Source of the DNA: Rhodobacter capsulatus
GTDB taxonomy: Bacteria; Pseudomonadota; Alphaproteobacteria; Rhodobacterales; Rhodobacteraceae
DNA: 64,000 nucleotides
Reading direction: 5' to 3'
NCBI RefSeq assembly: GCF_005144475.1
Contig: NZ_SWJZ01000026.1
Location: forward strand, 1 to 64,000
A program made the translations under genes and the position numbers. Under the pieces are notes generated by a model. The model had not been told where the DNA came from. It worked only from the letters and a program-made list of their open reading frames with translations, and did not search any database. Of the stretch, positions 42,063 through 50,004 are shown piece by piece (position 1 is the first letter of the stretch; each line of letters opens with the position of its first letter).

Positions 42063-43289
42063 ATGAATGCTCCCGTGCTTCCCCGTCCGATCGGCCTCAA
42101 GGACCGGCTCTGGGCCGAACTCGCGCTGAAGGCGCGGCTTTACACCGATGGCGTGTCGATCAGCCCCGAGGCGCTGGCCCACATCGCCCCGGGCATCAGG
42201 ACGCAAGAACAGGTCCACACGCTCTTCGAGATGGATTTCGTCGTGCATGAGGACGAACAACCCAGCCACTTCCGGCTGGATCACGGCCTTGTCGTGCCGT
42301 TCCGGCTGAACCCCGAGGCGCGCGACCGGATCGTGCTCGACGGCAACCGCACCATCGTCGTGCGCGGCGACGAGGCGCTGGCCGAGGCCTTCTTCCCGGA
42401 CCGTCCGGCGTTTTACGGCAAGCAGACCTCGGACGGGGTGGCGATGTCCACCATCGCCACGCTGGGCTCGGAACGGCAGTTCTTCGTCGCCTATTCGAAC
42501 GAGTGTTCCTACAAGGCGAAGGGCGAGGACTGCCTGTTTTGCAACATCAATTTCACCAAGGACACCTATGGCGAAAAGACCGGGATCTTCTGGAAGACCG
42601 CGCGTCAGATCGGTGAAACCTATGCCGAGGCGCATCGGGCGGGGCTGGTCGATCACGTCAACATCACCGGCGGTGTGATCCCGGAACGGCGCGAGCTGGA
42701 ATATTACCTCGATGTCGCCGATGCGCTGCGCAAATATGCGGGGGTCGAGGATTTCAACGGCACCGCCGTCGTCGCAGCGCCGATCGATCTGCGCAATCTC
42801 GACCGCTTCAAGGAGGCGGGCTACCGCACCGTGGGCCTCAACCTCGAATTCTGGGACAAGGGCATCTACAACGCGATCTGCCCCGGCAAGGCGCGGGATT
42901 CGGGCGGCTGGGATCACTGGCTGAAGGCGATCGAATATTCGGTGGGCGTCTTCGGGCATGGCAACGTGCGCTCGAATTTCGTCGGCGGCATCGAGCCGAA
43001 GAAAAGCCTTTTGGCGGGGATTCAATACCTTGCCGACAAGGGCGCGGTCGGCACCGCCTCGATCTGGTGCCCCAATCCGGGCTCGGATCTTGAAGGCCAC
43101 CGCGCCCCCGAACCGGACTGGTATCTCGATCTTGGCCACCGCATCGCGGCGATCTGGCAGAAGGCCGGCTTCACCTGGGCGAACCTTTACGACAGCAACG
43201 CCGATGTGACGAGCCTGCAGCATGACATCTGGCGGATCGAGGCGGAAACGCTGCCGATCTTCACCGGCACCGCCGTCGCCGCCGAATGA
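42063..43289 (+). CDS. Radical SAM protein associated with the nitrogenase-like reductase
   Basis: The product is 408 residues. It has a radical SAM-like core, but the cluster cysteines are spaced CX8CX2C (Cys148, Cys157, Cys160, in ECSYKAKGEDCLFCN) where the family norm is CX3CX2C. HVNITGGVIPERRELEYYLD and GLNLEFWDKGIYNAICPGKA follow. About 145 residues precede the motif and do not look like NifB. It is the first gene of a four-gene run with NifH-, NifK- and NifD-like genes. It may build or modify a cofactor, or act on the substrate; I cannot tell which. AAGGATG precedes the ATG. Confidence 0.8.
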   Translation: MNAPVLPRPIGLKDRLWAELALKARLYTDGVSISPEALAHIAPGIRTQEQVHTLFEMDFVVHEDEQPSHFRLDHGLVVPFRLNPEARDRIVLDGNRTIVVRGDEALAEAFFPDRPAFYGKQTSDGVAMSTIATLGSERQFFVAYSNECSYKAKGEDCLFCNINFTKDTYGEKTGIFWKTARQIGETYAEAHRAGLVDHVNITGGVIPERRELEYYLDVADALRKYAGVEDFNGTAVVAAPIDLRNLDRFKEAGYRTVGLNLEFWDKGIYNAICPGKARDSGGWDHWLKAIEYSVGVFGHGNVRSNFVGGIEPKKSLLAGIQYLADKGAVGTASIWCPNPGSDLEGHRAPEPDWYLDLGHRIAAIWQKAGFTWANLYDSNADVTSLQHDIWRIEAETLPIFTGTAVAAE

Positions 43290-43337
43290 CCTCGGGGGCG
43301 GCAACGCCCCCCTTTCCGCACCTGAAAGGACATCCCC

Positions 43338-44210
43338 TTGAGCCTTGATCATCCCCGCCACATCGCCATTTACGGCAAGGGTGGCATCGGCAAATCCACC
43401 ACCACCTCGAACATCGCGGCCGCTTTGGCCGAAGCGGGCCATCGCGTCATTCAGGTCGGCTGCGATCCGAAATCCGACTCGACCACGATCCTGCGCGGCG
43501 GGGCGGAGCTGCCCACCGTGCTGGACAGCCTGCGCGACCGGTCGCGCAAGCCGAAGTTGGAAGACATCTCGGCCGTGGGCTTTGGCGGCGTGCTCTGCAT
43601 CGAGGCGGGCGGGCCGGTGCCCGGCGTGGGCTGCGCCGGGCGCGGCATCTCGGCCGCGGTCGATCTGCTGGAGGAATTGCGCGTTTTTGAGACCTTCGCC
43701 CCCGATTACGTGCTTTACGACGTCCTGGGCGATGTCGTCTGCGGCGGGTTCGCCGTGCCGATCCGCGACGGCATCGCGGATCGCGCCTTCGTCGTCACCA
43801 GTTCCGATTTCATGGCGATCTTTGCCGCCAACAACCTGTTCAAGGCGATCGACAAATATGCGCCCTCGGGCGGCGCGCGGCTGGGCGGCATCATCGCCAA
43901 CAACCTGCAGCTGGACCATGCCCGCGGGCTGATCGACGATTTCGCCCATCGCACCGGCACCGAGGTGGTGGGCTATGTGCCGCGCTCGGTCGAGGTGGCG
44001 CAGGCCGAGCTTTATGGGCAAACGGTGATCGAGGCCGCGCCCTATTCCGACCAGGCCGAGGTCTACCGCAAGCTGGCGCGCCGGGTGACGGGCGATCTGG
44101 AAACGCGGTTGCCGAAGCCGCTCAACGGCCCGGATCTGAAGGACTGGGCGCGGGACTGGGGCGACCGGATCTTTGGCGCCGAACGCGCCGCCGCCGTGCG
44201 GAGCGCGTAA
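43338..44210 (+). CDS. NifH-like ATP-dependent reductase (iron protein)
   Basis: The product is 290 residues and full-length for a NifH/BchL/BchX-type iron protein. The P-loop is GKGGIGKST (residues 13-21), the two cysteines that bridge the [4Fe-4S] cluster across the dimer are Cys99 (GVGCAGRG) and Cys135 (DVVCGGFA), and switch II is DVLGD. It would deliver electrons with ATP hydrolysis to the KD complex encoded next. The start is TTG with AAAGGA 8 nt upstream. It ends 1 bp before the next gene. Confidence 0.9.
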   Translation: MSLDHPRHIAIYGKGGIGKSTTTSNIAAALAEAGHRVIQVGCDPKSDSTTILRGGAELPTVLDSLRDRSRKPKLEDISAVGFGGVLCIEAGGPVPGVGCAGRGISAAVDLLEELRVFETFAPDYVLYDVLGDVVCGGFAVPIRDGIADRAFVVTSSDFMAIFAANNLFKAIDKYAPSGGARLGGIIANNLQLDHARGLIDDFAHRTGTEVVGYVPRSVEVAQAELYGQTVIEAAPYSDQAEVYRKLARRVTGDLETRLPKPLNGPDLKDWARDWGDRIFGAERAAAVRSA

Positions 44211-44211
44211 G

Positions 44212-45567
44212 ATGGCCCGCCGCCCGAGACTGGAGCCGCGCGAGACGCGGCTTGACGCGACGCAGGCCTTGCTGGGCCGTGCCGCCGATCTGGCCGCCGA
44301 ATTCGCCGCGGGCACGCCGCCGCGGCGGATCCGCACCTTCAGCGAAGCCGCCCCCGATGATCTGCGCCCGGCGCTGGCTTTGCTGTCGGACATCCCCGAT
44401 CTGGGTCTTGTCGTGCATGGGCCGCGCGGCTGTGCCGTCCGCGCGCCCGGGGCCGCGCCGCTCGCCGTGACCGATCTTGATCAGCGCGACACCGTGCTCG
44501 GCTCGGGCGAGGTGCTGGCCGAGACGGTGCGGGCGCTGGACGCCGCGCATCCTCTGGCGGCGATCGCGGTTCTGGGCAGCCCGGTCGTCGCGATCAATTC
44601 CGATGACATCCGGGCGACCGTCGCGGCGCTTGGCCTCGAGCTGGACAAGCCGGTGGTCTGGGTCCGCACCGAGGGGGTCCGTTCGGCCGTGCCCGCGACC
44701 GGCGGCGATGCGGCGGCAGAGGCGCTGTTGCAGCTGGTCGATGCCGAGGAGACCGAGCGCGAACCGGGGCTTTTGAACCTGCTCACCAGCACCCGCAGCC
44801 CCGAACTTGCGGCGCTGGCGGGCCAGATCGAGGCGCTGGGCTGGCGGGTCAACATCCTGCCCGCGGGGGCCGGGGTGGCCGACATTGCCCGGGCGGGCCG
44901 GGCCGAGGCGAGCCTTGTTCTGGCGCCGGATCTGCTCGGGCTCTTGGCCGAGGGGCTGGAAACCCGGTTCGGCGTGACCCGGCTGGATGTCGCGCTGCCC
45001 TTGGGCGCGCAGGCGACGGTGGCGGTCTTGCGCCGGGTGGCGGCGCTGGGCGGCGCGGCGGCCCCGGCGGCCCCGCCGCGCAACCTGTCGCAGCCGCTTG
45101 CGGGGCGGCGCCTCGCGCTGGCCTTGCCCACCGCCTGGGGGCTGGCCGCGGCAGAGCTGATCGGCGATCTGGGCGGCGCGGTGACGGTGCTTTCGGTGCC
45201 GCATCTGGACCGCAGCCATGCCGCGGCGCTGGGCGCGCTGGCCGAGCGCTGGCCGGATCTGCAGATCCATGTGGGCGAGGGGCAGGGCTTTGAACTGGCG
45301 GGCCTGCTGCGCCGCAATGCGCCGGATCTGCTGCTGGGCGCCAGCGATGCGGTGGCGGTGGCGTTGCGGCAGGGCCTGCCCGCCGCGGTGCTTGATCCGG
45401 CGCGGCTGATCGGGGCGGGCGCGGCCGAGGCCTTGACCGGGGCGGTCGAGACCGCCCTTGCCCGCCGGGCCCTGGCGCGCACCGCGGCGCAAAGCGCGCG
45501 GCCGGGCTATACGCCGGGCTGGCTGAAGCGCAGCCCCGACTGGCATATCAAACAGGAGGTGCGCTGA
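44212..45567 (+). CDS. Nitrogenase-like catalytic subunit, K-type, with a single cysteine
   Basis: The product is 451 residues of the nitrogenase component 1 fold. The region VVHGPRGCAVRAPG...TDLDQRDTVLGSGEVLAETV aligns with the NifK segment around its second P-cluster cysteine. Cys74 is the only cysteine in the whole protein. The place of the third P-cluster cysteine reads AVLGSPVVAINSDD. It therefore cannot bind a P-cluster or a FeMo-type cofactor by itself, and should donate one ligand to a [4Fe-4S] cluster shared with the partner subunit, as in chlorophyllide reductase. It overlaps the partner's start. Confidence 0.82.
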   Translation: MARRPRLEPRETRLDATQALLGRAADLAAEFAAGTPPRRIRTFSEAAPDDLRPALALLSDIPDLGLVVHGPRGCAVRAPGAAPLAVTDLDQRDTVLGSGEVLAETVRALDAAHPLAAIAVLGSPVVAINSDDIRATVAALGLELDKPVVWVRTEGVRSAVPATGGDAAAEALLQLVDAEETEREPGLLNLLTSTRSPELAALAGQIEALGWRVNILPAGAGVADIARAGRAEASLVLAPDLLGLLAEGLETRFGVTRLDVALPLGAQATVAVLRRVAALGGAAAPAAPPRNLSQPLAGRRLALALPTAWGLAAAELIGDLGGAVTVLSVPHLDRSHAAALGALAERWPDLQIHVGEGQGFELAGLLRRNAPDLLLGASDAVAVALRQGLPAAVLDPARLIGAGAAEALTGAVETALARRALARTAAQSARPGYTPGWLKRSPDWHIKQEVR

Positions 45568-46889
45568 TGGGCCGCCCGACGCTTTTTCCCTTTGGTGGCT
45601 GTGCCTTGCACGGCGCAATTCAGGCGGCCGCGGCGATCCCGGGGGTCACGCCCGTCGTCCATTCCACCCCCGGCTGCGCGCTGCGGGCGGGGCTTTTTGC
45701 CGGGGGCGGGCGCTACGGGGCACCGCCCGGGCTGCCGCGGATCGCCGCGACCAACATGGCCGACAAGCATGTGGTTTTCGGCGGCACCTCGCGGCTGCGC
45801 GAGGAGATGAAGAACGCCCTTGCGGTGCTCGAGGGCGGGATGCTGGCGGTGCTGACCGGCTGCCCGGCCGAGATGATCGGCGATGATGTGGGCGCGATGG
45901 TGAAGGAACTGACCGCACAGGGCGAGCGGGTGGTGGCGGTGCAGACGGCCGGATTTCACGGCCCCGCGCATGACGGCCATGCCCGGCTGCTGGCCGGTCT
46001 TCTGGCCCATGTCGCGCCCGTGCCGACGCGCGCCGACCGGCCGCTGGTGAACCTTTTCGGCATCGCCCCCGGGCTGGATCCGGGCTGGCTGGCCGAGATC
46101 GAGACGCTGTCGCGGCTGCTGGAGGGGGTCGGCCTTGCGGCCAATCCGATCTTCGGCCCCGAGGGCGGGCTTGCGTCGCTGGACGCTTCGGCCGGGGCGG
46201 CGCTCAGCCTTGTGCTGTCGCCCTGGGGCGCGGCGCCCGCCGAGGTGCTGGCGGCGCGGCATGGGATCCCGGTGCTCGTGGCGGACGGGTTGCCGGTGGG
46301 GGCCGAGGCGGCGGAAGCTCTGGTGCGGAGGCTCTCCGACCGTCTCGGCCATCCGCTTGACGCCGCGGCAGAGGGTTATCTGGCGCGCGAACGGGCGCAT
46401 CAGGGCTGGCGTTTCGATGCGGTGCTGGAGCGGCTGGCGGCGCTGGCGCCGCGCCGGGTCGTGGTGGCCGATGGCAGCCTGCGCGCCGGGCCGCTGGCGC
46501 GGTTCCTGGGCGAGACGCTGGGCTGGCCGGTGCGGGTGATCCTGACCGACAGCCCGCCCGAGGCGTTCCGCGCGCCCCTGGCCCGGACCGGCGTGGCCTG
46601 CGCCGGGGACGGCGCCGATCTGGCGCGGGCGCTGAGCGAAAGCGGCGCCGATCTGCTGCTGGGGGGCGCATCCGCGGCGGCGGTCGCGGCGGCGCGGGGG
46701 CTGGACGTTGTCGATCTGGGCGCGGCCCCGGGGCTCGAGGGTCTGGGCGGCGGTCTGAGCGGACGGGGCGGGGCGGAGCGGGTCTTCGCGGCGCTTTTGT
46801 CCGCGCTGGAGCCCGCGCCGCGGGCGGCATCCGTCTTTCCGATCCCCGCCGCGGTGCCGTCGGCGCCTTTTGCGCGCGTGGCGGAATAA
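45567..46889 (+). CDS. Nitrogenase-like catalytic subunit, D-type, with three ligand cysteines
   Basis: The product is 440 residues of the nitrogenase component 1 fold. Three cysteines fall where NifD has its P-cluster ligands: Cys12 (FGGCALHG), Cys37 (STPGCALRAG) and Cys99 (TGCPAEMIGDD), with VVFGGTSRLREEMKNAL between. No cysteine corresponds to the NifD cofactor ligand in the C-terminal half; the remaining one (about 350, GVACAGDG) is not in that context. With the partner's Cys74 this gives a 3+1 set for one [4Fe-4S] cluster. CAGGAGGTG precedes the ATG; the start overlaps the partner's stop. Confidence 0.82.
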   Translation: MGRPTLFPFGGCALHGAIQAAAAIPGVTPVVHSTPGCALRAGLFAGGGRYGAPPGLPRIAATNMADKHVVFGGTSRLREEMKNALAVLEGGMLAVLTGCPAEMIGDDVGAMVKELTAQGERVVAVQTAGFHGPAHDGHARLLAGLLAHVAPVPTRADRPLVNLFGIAPGLDPGWLAEIETLSRLLEGVGLAANPIFGPEGGLASLDASAGAALSLVLSPWGAAPAEVLAARHGIPVLVADGLPVGAEAAEALVRRLSDRLGHPLDAAAEGYLARERAHQGWRFDAVLERLAALAPRRVVVADGSLRAGPLARFLGETLGWPVRVILTDSPPEAFRAPLARTGVACAGDGADLARALSESGADLLLGGASAAAVAAARGLDVVDLGAAPGLEGLGGGLSGRGGAERVFAALLSALEPAPRAASVFPIPAAVPSAPFARVAE

Positions 46890-46916
46890 GCCCTTGCCGC
46901 CGATTGAAGAAAAAGC

Positions 46917-46953
46917 ACCCCCCGGCCCGGTTTCGGGACGGGGGGTTCGGTGT
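46917..46953 (+). terminator. Hairpin after the nitrogenase-like operon
   Basis: A C-rich arm beginning ACCCCCCGGCCC pairs with GGGACGGGGGGT about 28 bp after the last stop. It is GC-rich but lacks a clear T-run. Confidence 0.4.
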
Positions 46954-47081
46954 TGCGGGGCCACCGCGCCGCGCGCGCCGTGCCCCGTTTTCCGGCACCT
47001 CCGTCTTGGGGGGCCATGATCAGGGGGAGAGGTTGCCCGGCGCGGAGCGCGAAACCAGCGCCGGCGCCGGTGACGGCCGGA

Positions 47082-47633
47082 TCAATGCAGCCGGGTCCGG
47101 CCCGGGGCCGTGCGGGCGCTGACGGATCTGGCGGCGGTGTGCAGGTCCGCCAGGGTCCGGGTCTGGCTGGCGACGGCGCCGATCTGCTCGGCCAGTTCGC
47201 CGATCCCCTCGGGGCTCCAGCCGCCGGTGGTCAGCGCCAGCAGGCTCTCGCGGCGCAGATCGCCCGGATGCATCACCACCAGATAGGCGAATTCGAGCGC
47301 CACCGAGAGCCGCTCGCCCACCCGCGCGCAGAGCGCGGGCGGGATCCGCCAGGGCGGGCCATCGAGATCCTCGGCGCGCGGCGGGCCCGGCGGGAACCGG
47401 CCGTAGGGGCCGGGCCGCGCCGCCGAGGCCGCCTCGGCGCCGATCTGCGCCGCCAGCGCGGCATCGGTCTGGCGCAGCAGGGTGAAGAAGGGGGCGGGCT
47501 GGCCCTCGGCGGTCAGCAGCCGCTCGACGAAGGCCAGCACCGTGCGACGTTCCAGTTTCGACAGCGCGGGCGGCGCGTCGAGGCGCAGATCGGGCAGATG
47601 CAGCTCGGGGGGCAGGATTTCCGGACGGGACAT
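47082..47633 (-). CDS. CMD/AhpD-like protein with degenerate motif
   Basis: The product is 183 residues. The pattern ERLSVALEFAYLVVMHPGD followed by LLALTTGGWSPEGIGELAEQIGAVAS resembles carboxymuconolactone-decarboxylase (CMD) domain proteins of the small uncharacterised kind that accompany flavin monooxygenase clusters. The usual catalytic Cys-x-x-Cys is absent. Function is unknown and the assignment is tentative. It lies downstream of a minus-strand operon (FAD protein and small membrane genes), separated by a strong hairpin, so it may have its own promoter within 47634-47805. Confidence 0.5.
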   Translation of the reverse strand: MSRPEILPPELHLPDLRLDAPPALSKLERRTVLAFVERLLTAEGQPAPFFTLLRQTDAALAAQIGAEAASAARPGPYGRFPPGPPRAEDLDGPPWRIPPALCARVGERLSVALEFAYLVVMHPGDLRRESLLALTTGGWSPEGIGELAEQIGAVASQTRTLADLHTAARSVSARTAPGRTRLH

Positions 47634-47805
47634 GGCGGGCCTTTCCTCGGATGTCGAAGCACTGTGTCGGCCCAGAGTGGCAGAGTGTCGCGTAAAAGAC
47701 GATAAAATCGAGCGTGTTTTTTAACCCGATCGGCAGGCAGGAAATTCCCTTTTGTGGCAAGGCAGGAGAAGCGCGTTTCGCCCGCGTCGAATCGCCGGAA
47801 GGAAA

Positions 47806-47834
47806 CCGCCGCCCCGGAGGGATCGGGGCGGCGG
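47806..47834. terminator. Strong hairpin after the FAD/NAD(P)-binding gene
   Basis: CCGCCGCCCCG at 47806-47816 and CGGGGCGGCGG at 47824-47834 form a perfect 11-bp stem with a 7-nt loop, 52 bp after the minus-strand stop at 47886. On the minus strand it is followed by GGTTTCCTTCC, only weakly T-rich. Confidence 0.6.
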
Positions 47835-47885
47835 CAACCGGACGGCGGGCGGGCGCGGGGGCGCTGTGGTGCTGGCCCGTCCGTC

Positions 47886-49223
47886 TCAGCTTGGGGCGGG
47901 GACCTGCGACAGTTCGGCGGCGATCCGGGCGGTCTGGGTGCGGATGTCGGGGATGGCGGTGATTTCCCACAGCGCCGCGCGGGCGGCGGGGCCGATCGCC
48001 TGCAGCACCTGGCTGGTCTTGCCCGCAAGCGTGACCAGCCGGCCGCTGCGGTCGGTGACAAGGCCGAGCCGGAGCGGGTCGATCTGCGCCAGCCCGTCGT
48101 CCAGCAGGTGCCGCAGCAGCGGGCCCGCGCCGATTTCCGGATCGCGCCGCACGCCGCGGCAGTCGATCACCGCGGCGACATTCAGCGCGGCGGTGCCGGT
48201 GTGCCGACAGGGGCGGTATTGCAGCCAGACGCCGCATTTGTGCGGCGTGACCCTGTCGAAGGCGCCGCGCAGGATCTGCAACTGGCCGCTGGCCCGTGCC
48301 TCGGCGATGCGGCTTGCGGTTTCGGGCGGCATGCGGTGGCGATGCACTTCCCACCAGGCGGCGGCGTGGCGCAGGGCGCGGGCGCGTTCGGGGCCGGGCA
48401 GGGCGGTCCAGATCCCTTGCACATGCGGCCGCAGCCCGTCGATCGCATCGCGCCAGCTGCCCCCCGCGATCTCGGCGCGGCGCACCTGTCGGCGCAGCCA
48501 GTGCAGCAGCACCGAGGCGGGGGCGCCCAGCGGCACCTCGCCCAGCGAGGTGGCGAGCGGCGTTCCCGGCGCATGCACGCGCGGCAGCAAGCCCCGGCGC
48601 GACAGCGCGATGATCGGGCCGTGATGGCCGGATTTCAGCAGCGTCGTCACCTGATCGACCATGCTCAGCCCGGTGCCGAGGATCGCCACGGGAACATCGG
48701 GATCAAGGCGCAGCTGCGTCACATCGGCCTGCAGCCCCCGCACCGCCCTGGGTTGCGGGTGGCCCGTGGCCAGGATCGCGTGATCGGCGATCAGCGTCTG
48801 TCGGTCGTCCAGCGTCAGCGTCACCCGGCCCGGCGGCGCCTCGGTCAGCCGCACCGCCTCGGCCTGCACCAGCCGCAGCCGCGGCCCGGCCGCCCAGGGC
48901 GCCAGCAGGCTTTCCAGATAGCGCCCATAGGTCGCCCGCGACACGAAAGAGGCGCCCGAGACGGTCCGGTTCGCCTGCCAGAGCCAGCGCAGGAAATGCT
49001 CGGGATCCTCGGGCAGGGCGCTCATGTTGATCACCCGCGTGTTCAGCAGATGATCCGGGTCGTCGGTCGCATAGGCGAGGCCAAGGCCGATGCGCGGGCT
49101 GCGCTCGATCAGGGTGACGCGGGTTTCGGGGGCGGCGCGCAGCAGGTGATAGGCCATCAGCACGCCCGAGGCGCCGCCGCCGATCACCAGCACATGCCGA
49201 CGGCTGGGGGGCTGCGCGGTCAT
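47886..49223 (-). CDS. FAD/NAD(P)-binding protein (COG4529 type)
   Basis: The product is 445 residues. The Rossmann motif is HVLVIGGGASGVLMAYHLL near the N-terminus, followed by GLGLAYATDDPDHLLNTRV and a second nucleotide region LATGHPQP and VPVAILGTGLSMVDQVTTLL. This matches the NAD_binding_9 family of predicted flavoprotein oxidoreductases related to N-hydroxylases; substrates are mostly unknown. It is the last gene of a coupled run with two tiny membrane-associated genes and a hydrolase. Its start overlaps the stop of the 38-codon gene. Confidence 0.8.
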   Translation of the reverse strand: MTAQPPSRRHVLVIGGGASGVLMAYHLLRAAPETRVTLIERSPRIGLGLAYATDDPDHLLNTRVINMSALPEDPEHFLRWLWQANRTVSGASFVSRATYGRYLESLLAPWAAGPRLRLVQAEAVRLTEAPPGRVTLTLDDRQTLIADHAILATGHPQPRAVRGLQADVTQLRLDPDVPVAILGTGLSMVDQVTTLLKSGHHGPIIALSRRGLLPRVHAPGTPLATSLGEVPLGAPASVLLHWLRRQVRRAEIAGGSWRDAIDGLRPHVQGIWTALPGPERARALRHAAAWWEVHRHRMPPETASRIAEARASGQLQILRGAFDRVTPHKCGVWLQYRPCRHTGTAALNVAAVIDCRGVRRDPEIGAGPLLRHLLDDGLAQIDPLRLGLVTDRSGRLVTLAGKTSQVLQAIGPAARAALWEITAIPDIRTQTARIAAELSQVPAPS

Positions 49224-49336
49224 CCCTGCCCCCGGCCGCTCAGCAGACGGGCCAGCCAGCGCGGCAGCGGGCGCAGATCGTCGGCGCGCGGCGCCAGAAG
49301 ACGGATCAGGTCGGGGTCGAGGCGTCCATCGAGCAT
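49220..49336 (-). CDS. 38-residue protein, coupled to the FAD gene
   Basis: The frame encodes a short basic peptide beginning MLDGRLDPDLIRLLAPRADD and ending with LARLLSGRGQG. It has a strong ribosome site (AAGGAGACC, 7 nt before the ATG) and its stop overlaps the start of the 445-residue FAD protein (ATGA). I do not recognise it. The ribosome site and overlap argue that it is translated. Confidence 0.6.
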   Translation of the reverse strand: MLDGRLDPDLIRLLAPRADDLRPLPRWLARLLSGRGQG

Positions 49337-49354
49337 GTCGGTCTCCTTCGGGGC

Positions 49355-49459
49355 TCACTGCAGGAAGATGGCGACGATCAGCCCCGCCCAGCCTGCCAGA
49401 AGCAGGCCAAGCAGCAGCCGGTCGCGCAGGGTGGGCGGGCGCCAGAACAGCTGTCTCAT
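49355..49459 (-). CDS. 34-residue single-span membrane peptide
   Basis: The frame encodes MRQLFWRPPTLRDRLLLGLL followed by a hydrophobic stretch (LAGWAGLIVAIFLQ): a basic N-terminus and one membrane helix. Its start overlaps the stop of the upstream hydrolase gene (ATGA) and it is followed 18 bp later by the next tiny gene. I do not recognise it; coupling and composition suggest a real small membrane protein. Confidence 0.6.
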   Translation of the reverse strand: MRQLFWRPPTLRDRLLLGLLLAGWAGLIVAIFLQ

Positions 49460-50004
49460 GCGCTTTTCTCCACGACTTGGGGCAGGCGGCTCAGCAGCCG
49501 GTCGCGCAGCGCCTTGCCCGCGGGCCAGGGGCCGAAACCGGCGGCGACGTTGATGTGACCGGCCGCGCCCAGATCGATCAGCTCCGAGCCCCAGGCCGAG
49601 GCCAGGTCGGTGGCGCGGGCAAAGCTCATCCAGGGATCATTGCGCGAGGCGACGAGCAGGCTTGGCACCGGCAGCGCCCGGCGCGAGGGGGTGCCGAAAT
49701 GGCCGATCCGGCGCGCGCCGCGGGTGTCGGCGGGGGCGACGAACATCGCCGCCCGGACCTCGATCTGCGGCCATTTCGCCAAAAGACGCGCCACCAGCAC
49801 CGCGCCAAGGCTGTGGCCGACCAGCACGGCGCCGGGGTGCTGCAGCACCATCCCCGCCAGTTCCGCCTCCCACAGATCGGGCATCGGCCGGTCGGGGCAG
49901 GGCAGATCGACCATCAGCGCGGTCGGATCGGTGGCGGCCCACCAGTCCTGCCAGTGCGGCGCGGGCGAGCCGTCAAGGCCCGGAACGAGCAGCGTCTTGA
50001 TCAT
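49456..50004 (-). CDS. RBBP9/YdeN-family serine hydrolase
   Basis: The product is 182 residues, a small alpha/beta hydrolase. The nucleophile elbow is VLVGHSLGAVL, the catalytic His is probably in GAAGHINVAAGFGPWP, and the N-terminal block TLLVPGLDGSPAPHWQDWW is diagnostic of RBBP9/YdeN proteins. Substrates are unknown. AGAGGTTCCC precedes the ATG at 50004. It is the first gene of the minus-strand run 50004 to 47886 and is divergent from three small plus-strand genes. Confidence 0.88.
   Translation of the reverse strand: MIKTLLVPGLDGSPAPHWQDWWAATDPTALMVDLPCPDRPMPDLWEAELAGMVLQHPGAVLVGHSLGAVLVARLLAKWPQIEVRAAMFVAPADTRGARRIGHFGTPSRRALPVPSLLVASRNDPWMSFARATDLASAWGSELIDLGAAGHINVAAGFGPWPAGKALRDRLLSRLPQVVEKSA

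Noticed and set aside
42063-46889. Methylthio-alkane reductase (MarBHDK) as the identity of the nitrogenase-like operon
   Set aside because: Gene order looks similar, but the K-type subunit has a single cysteine and the D-type subunit has no cofactor ligand, so P-cluster and cofactor binding needed for that enzyme are not possible; the radical SAM protein is also not NifB-like.
43338-46889. Chlorophyllide or protochlorophyllide reductase (BchXYZ/BchLNB)
   Set aside because: The cysteine pattern is similar, but both catalytic subunits are shorter, have diverged sequences and sit with a radical SAM gene and sulfonate transporters rather than photosynthesis genes.
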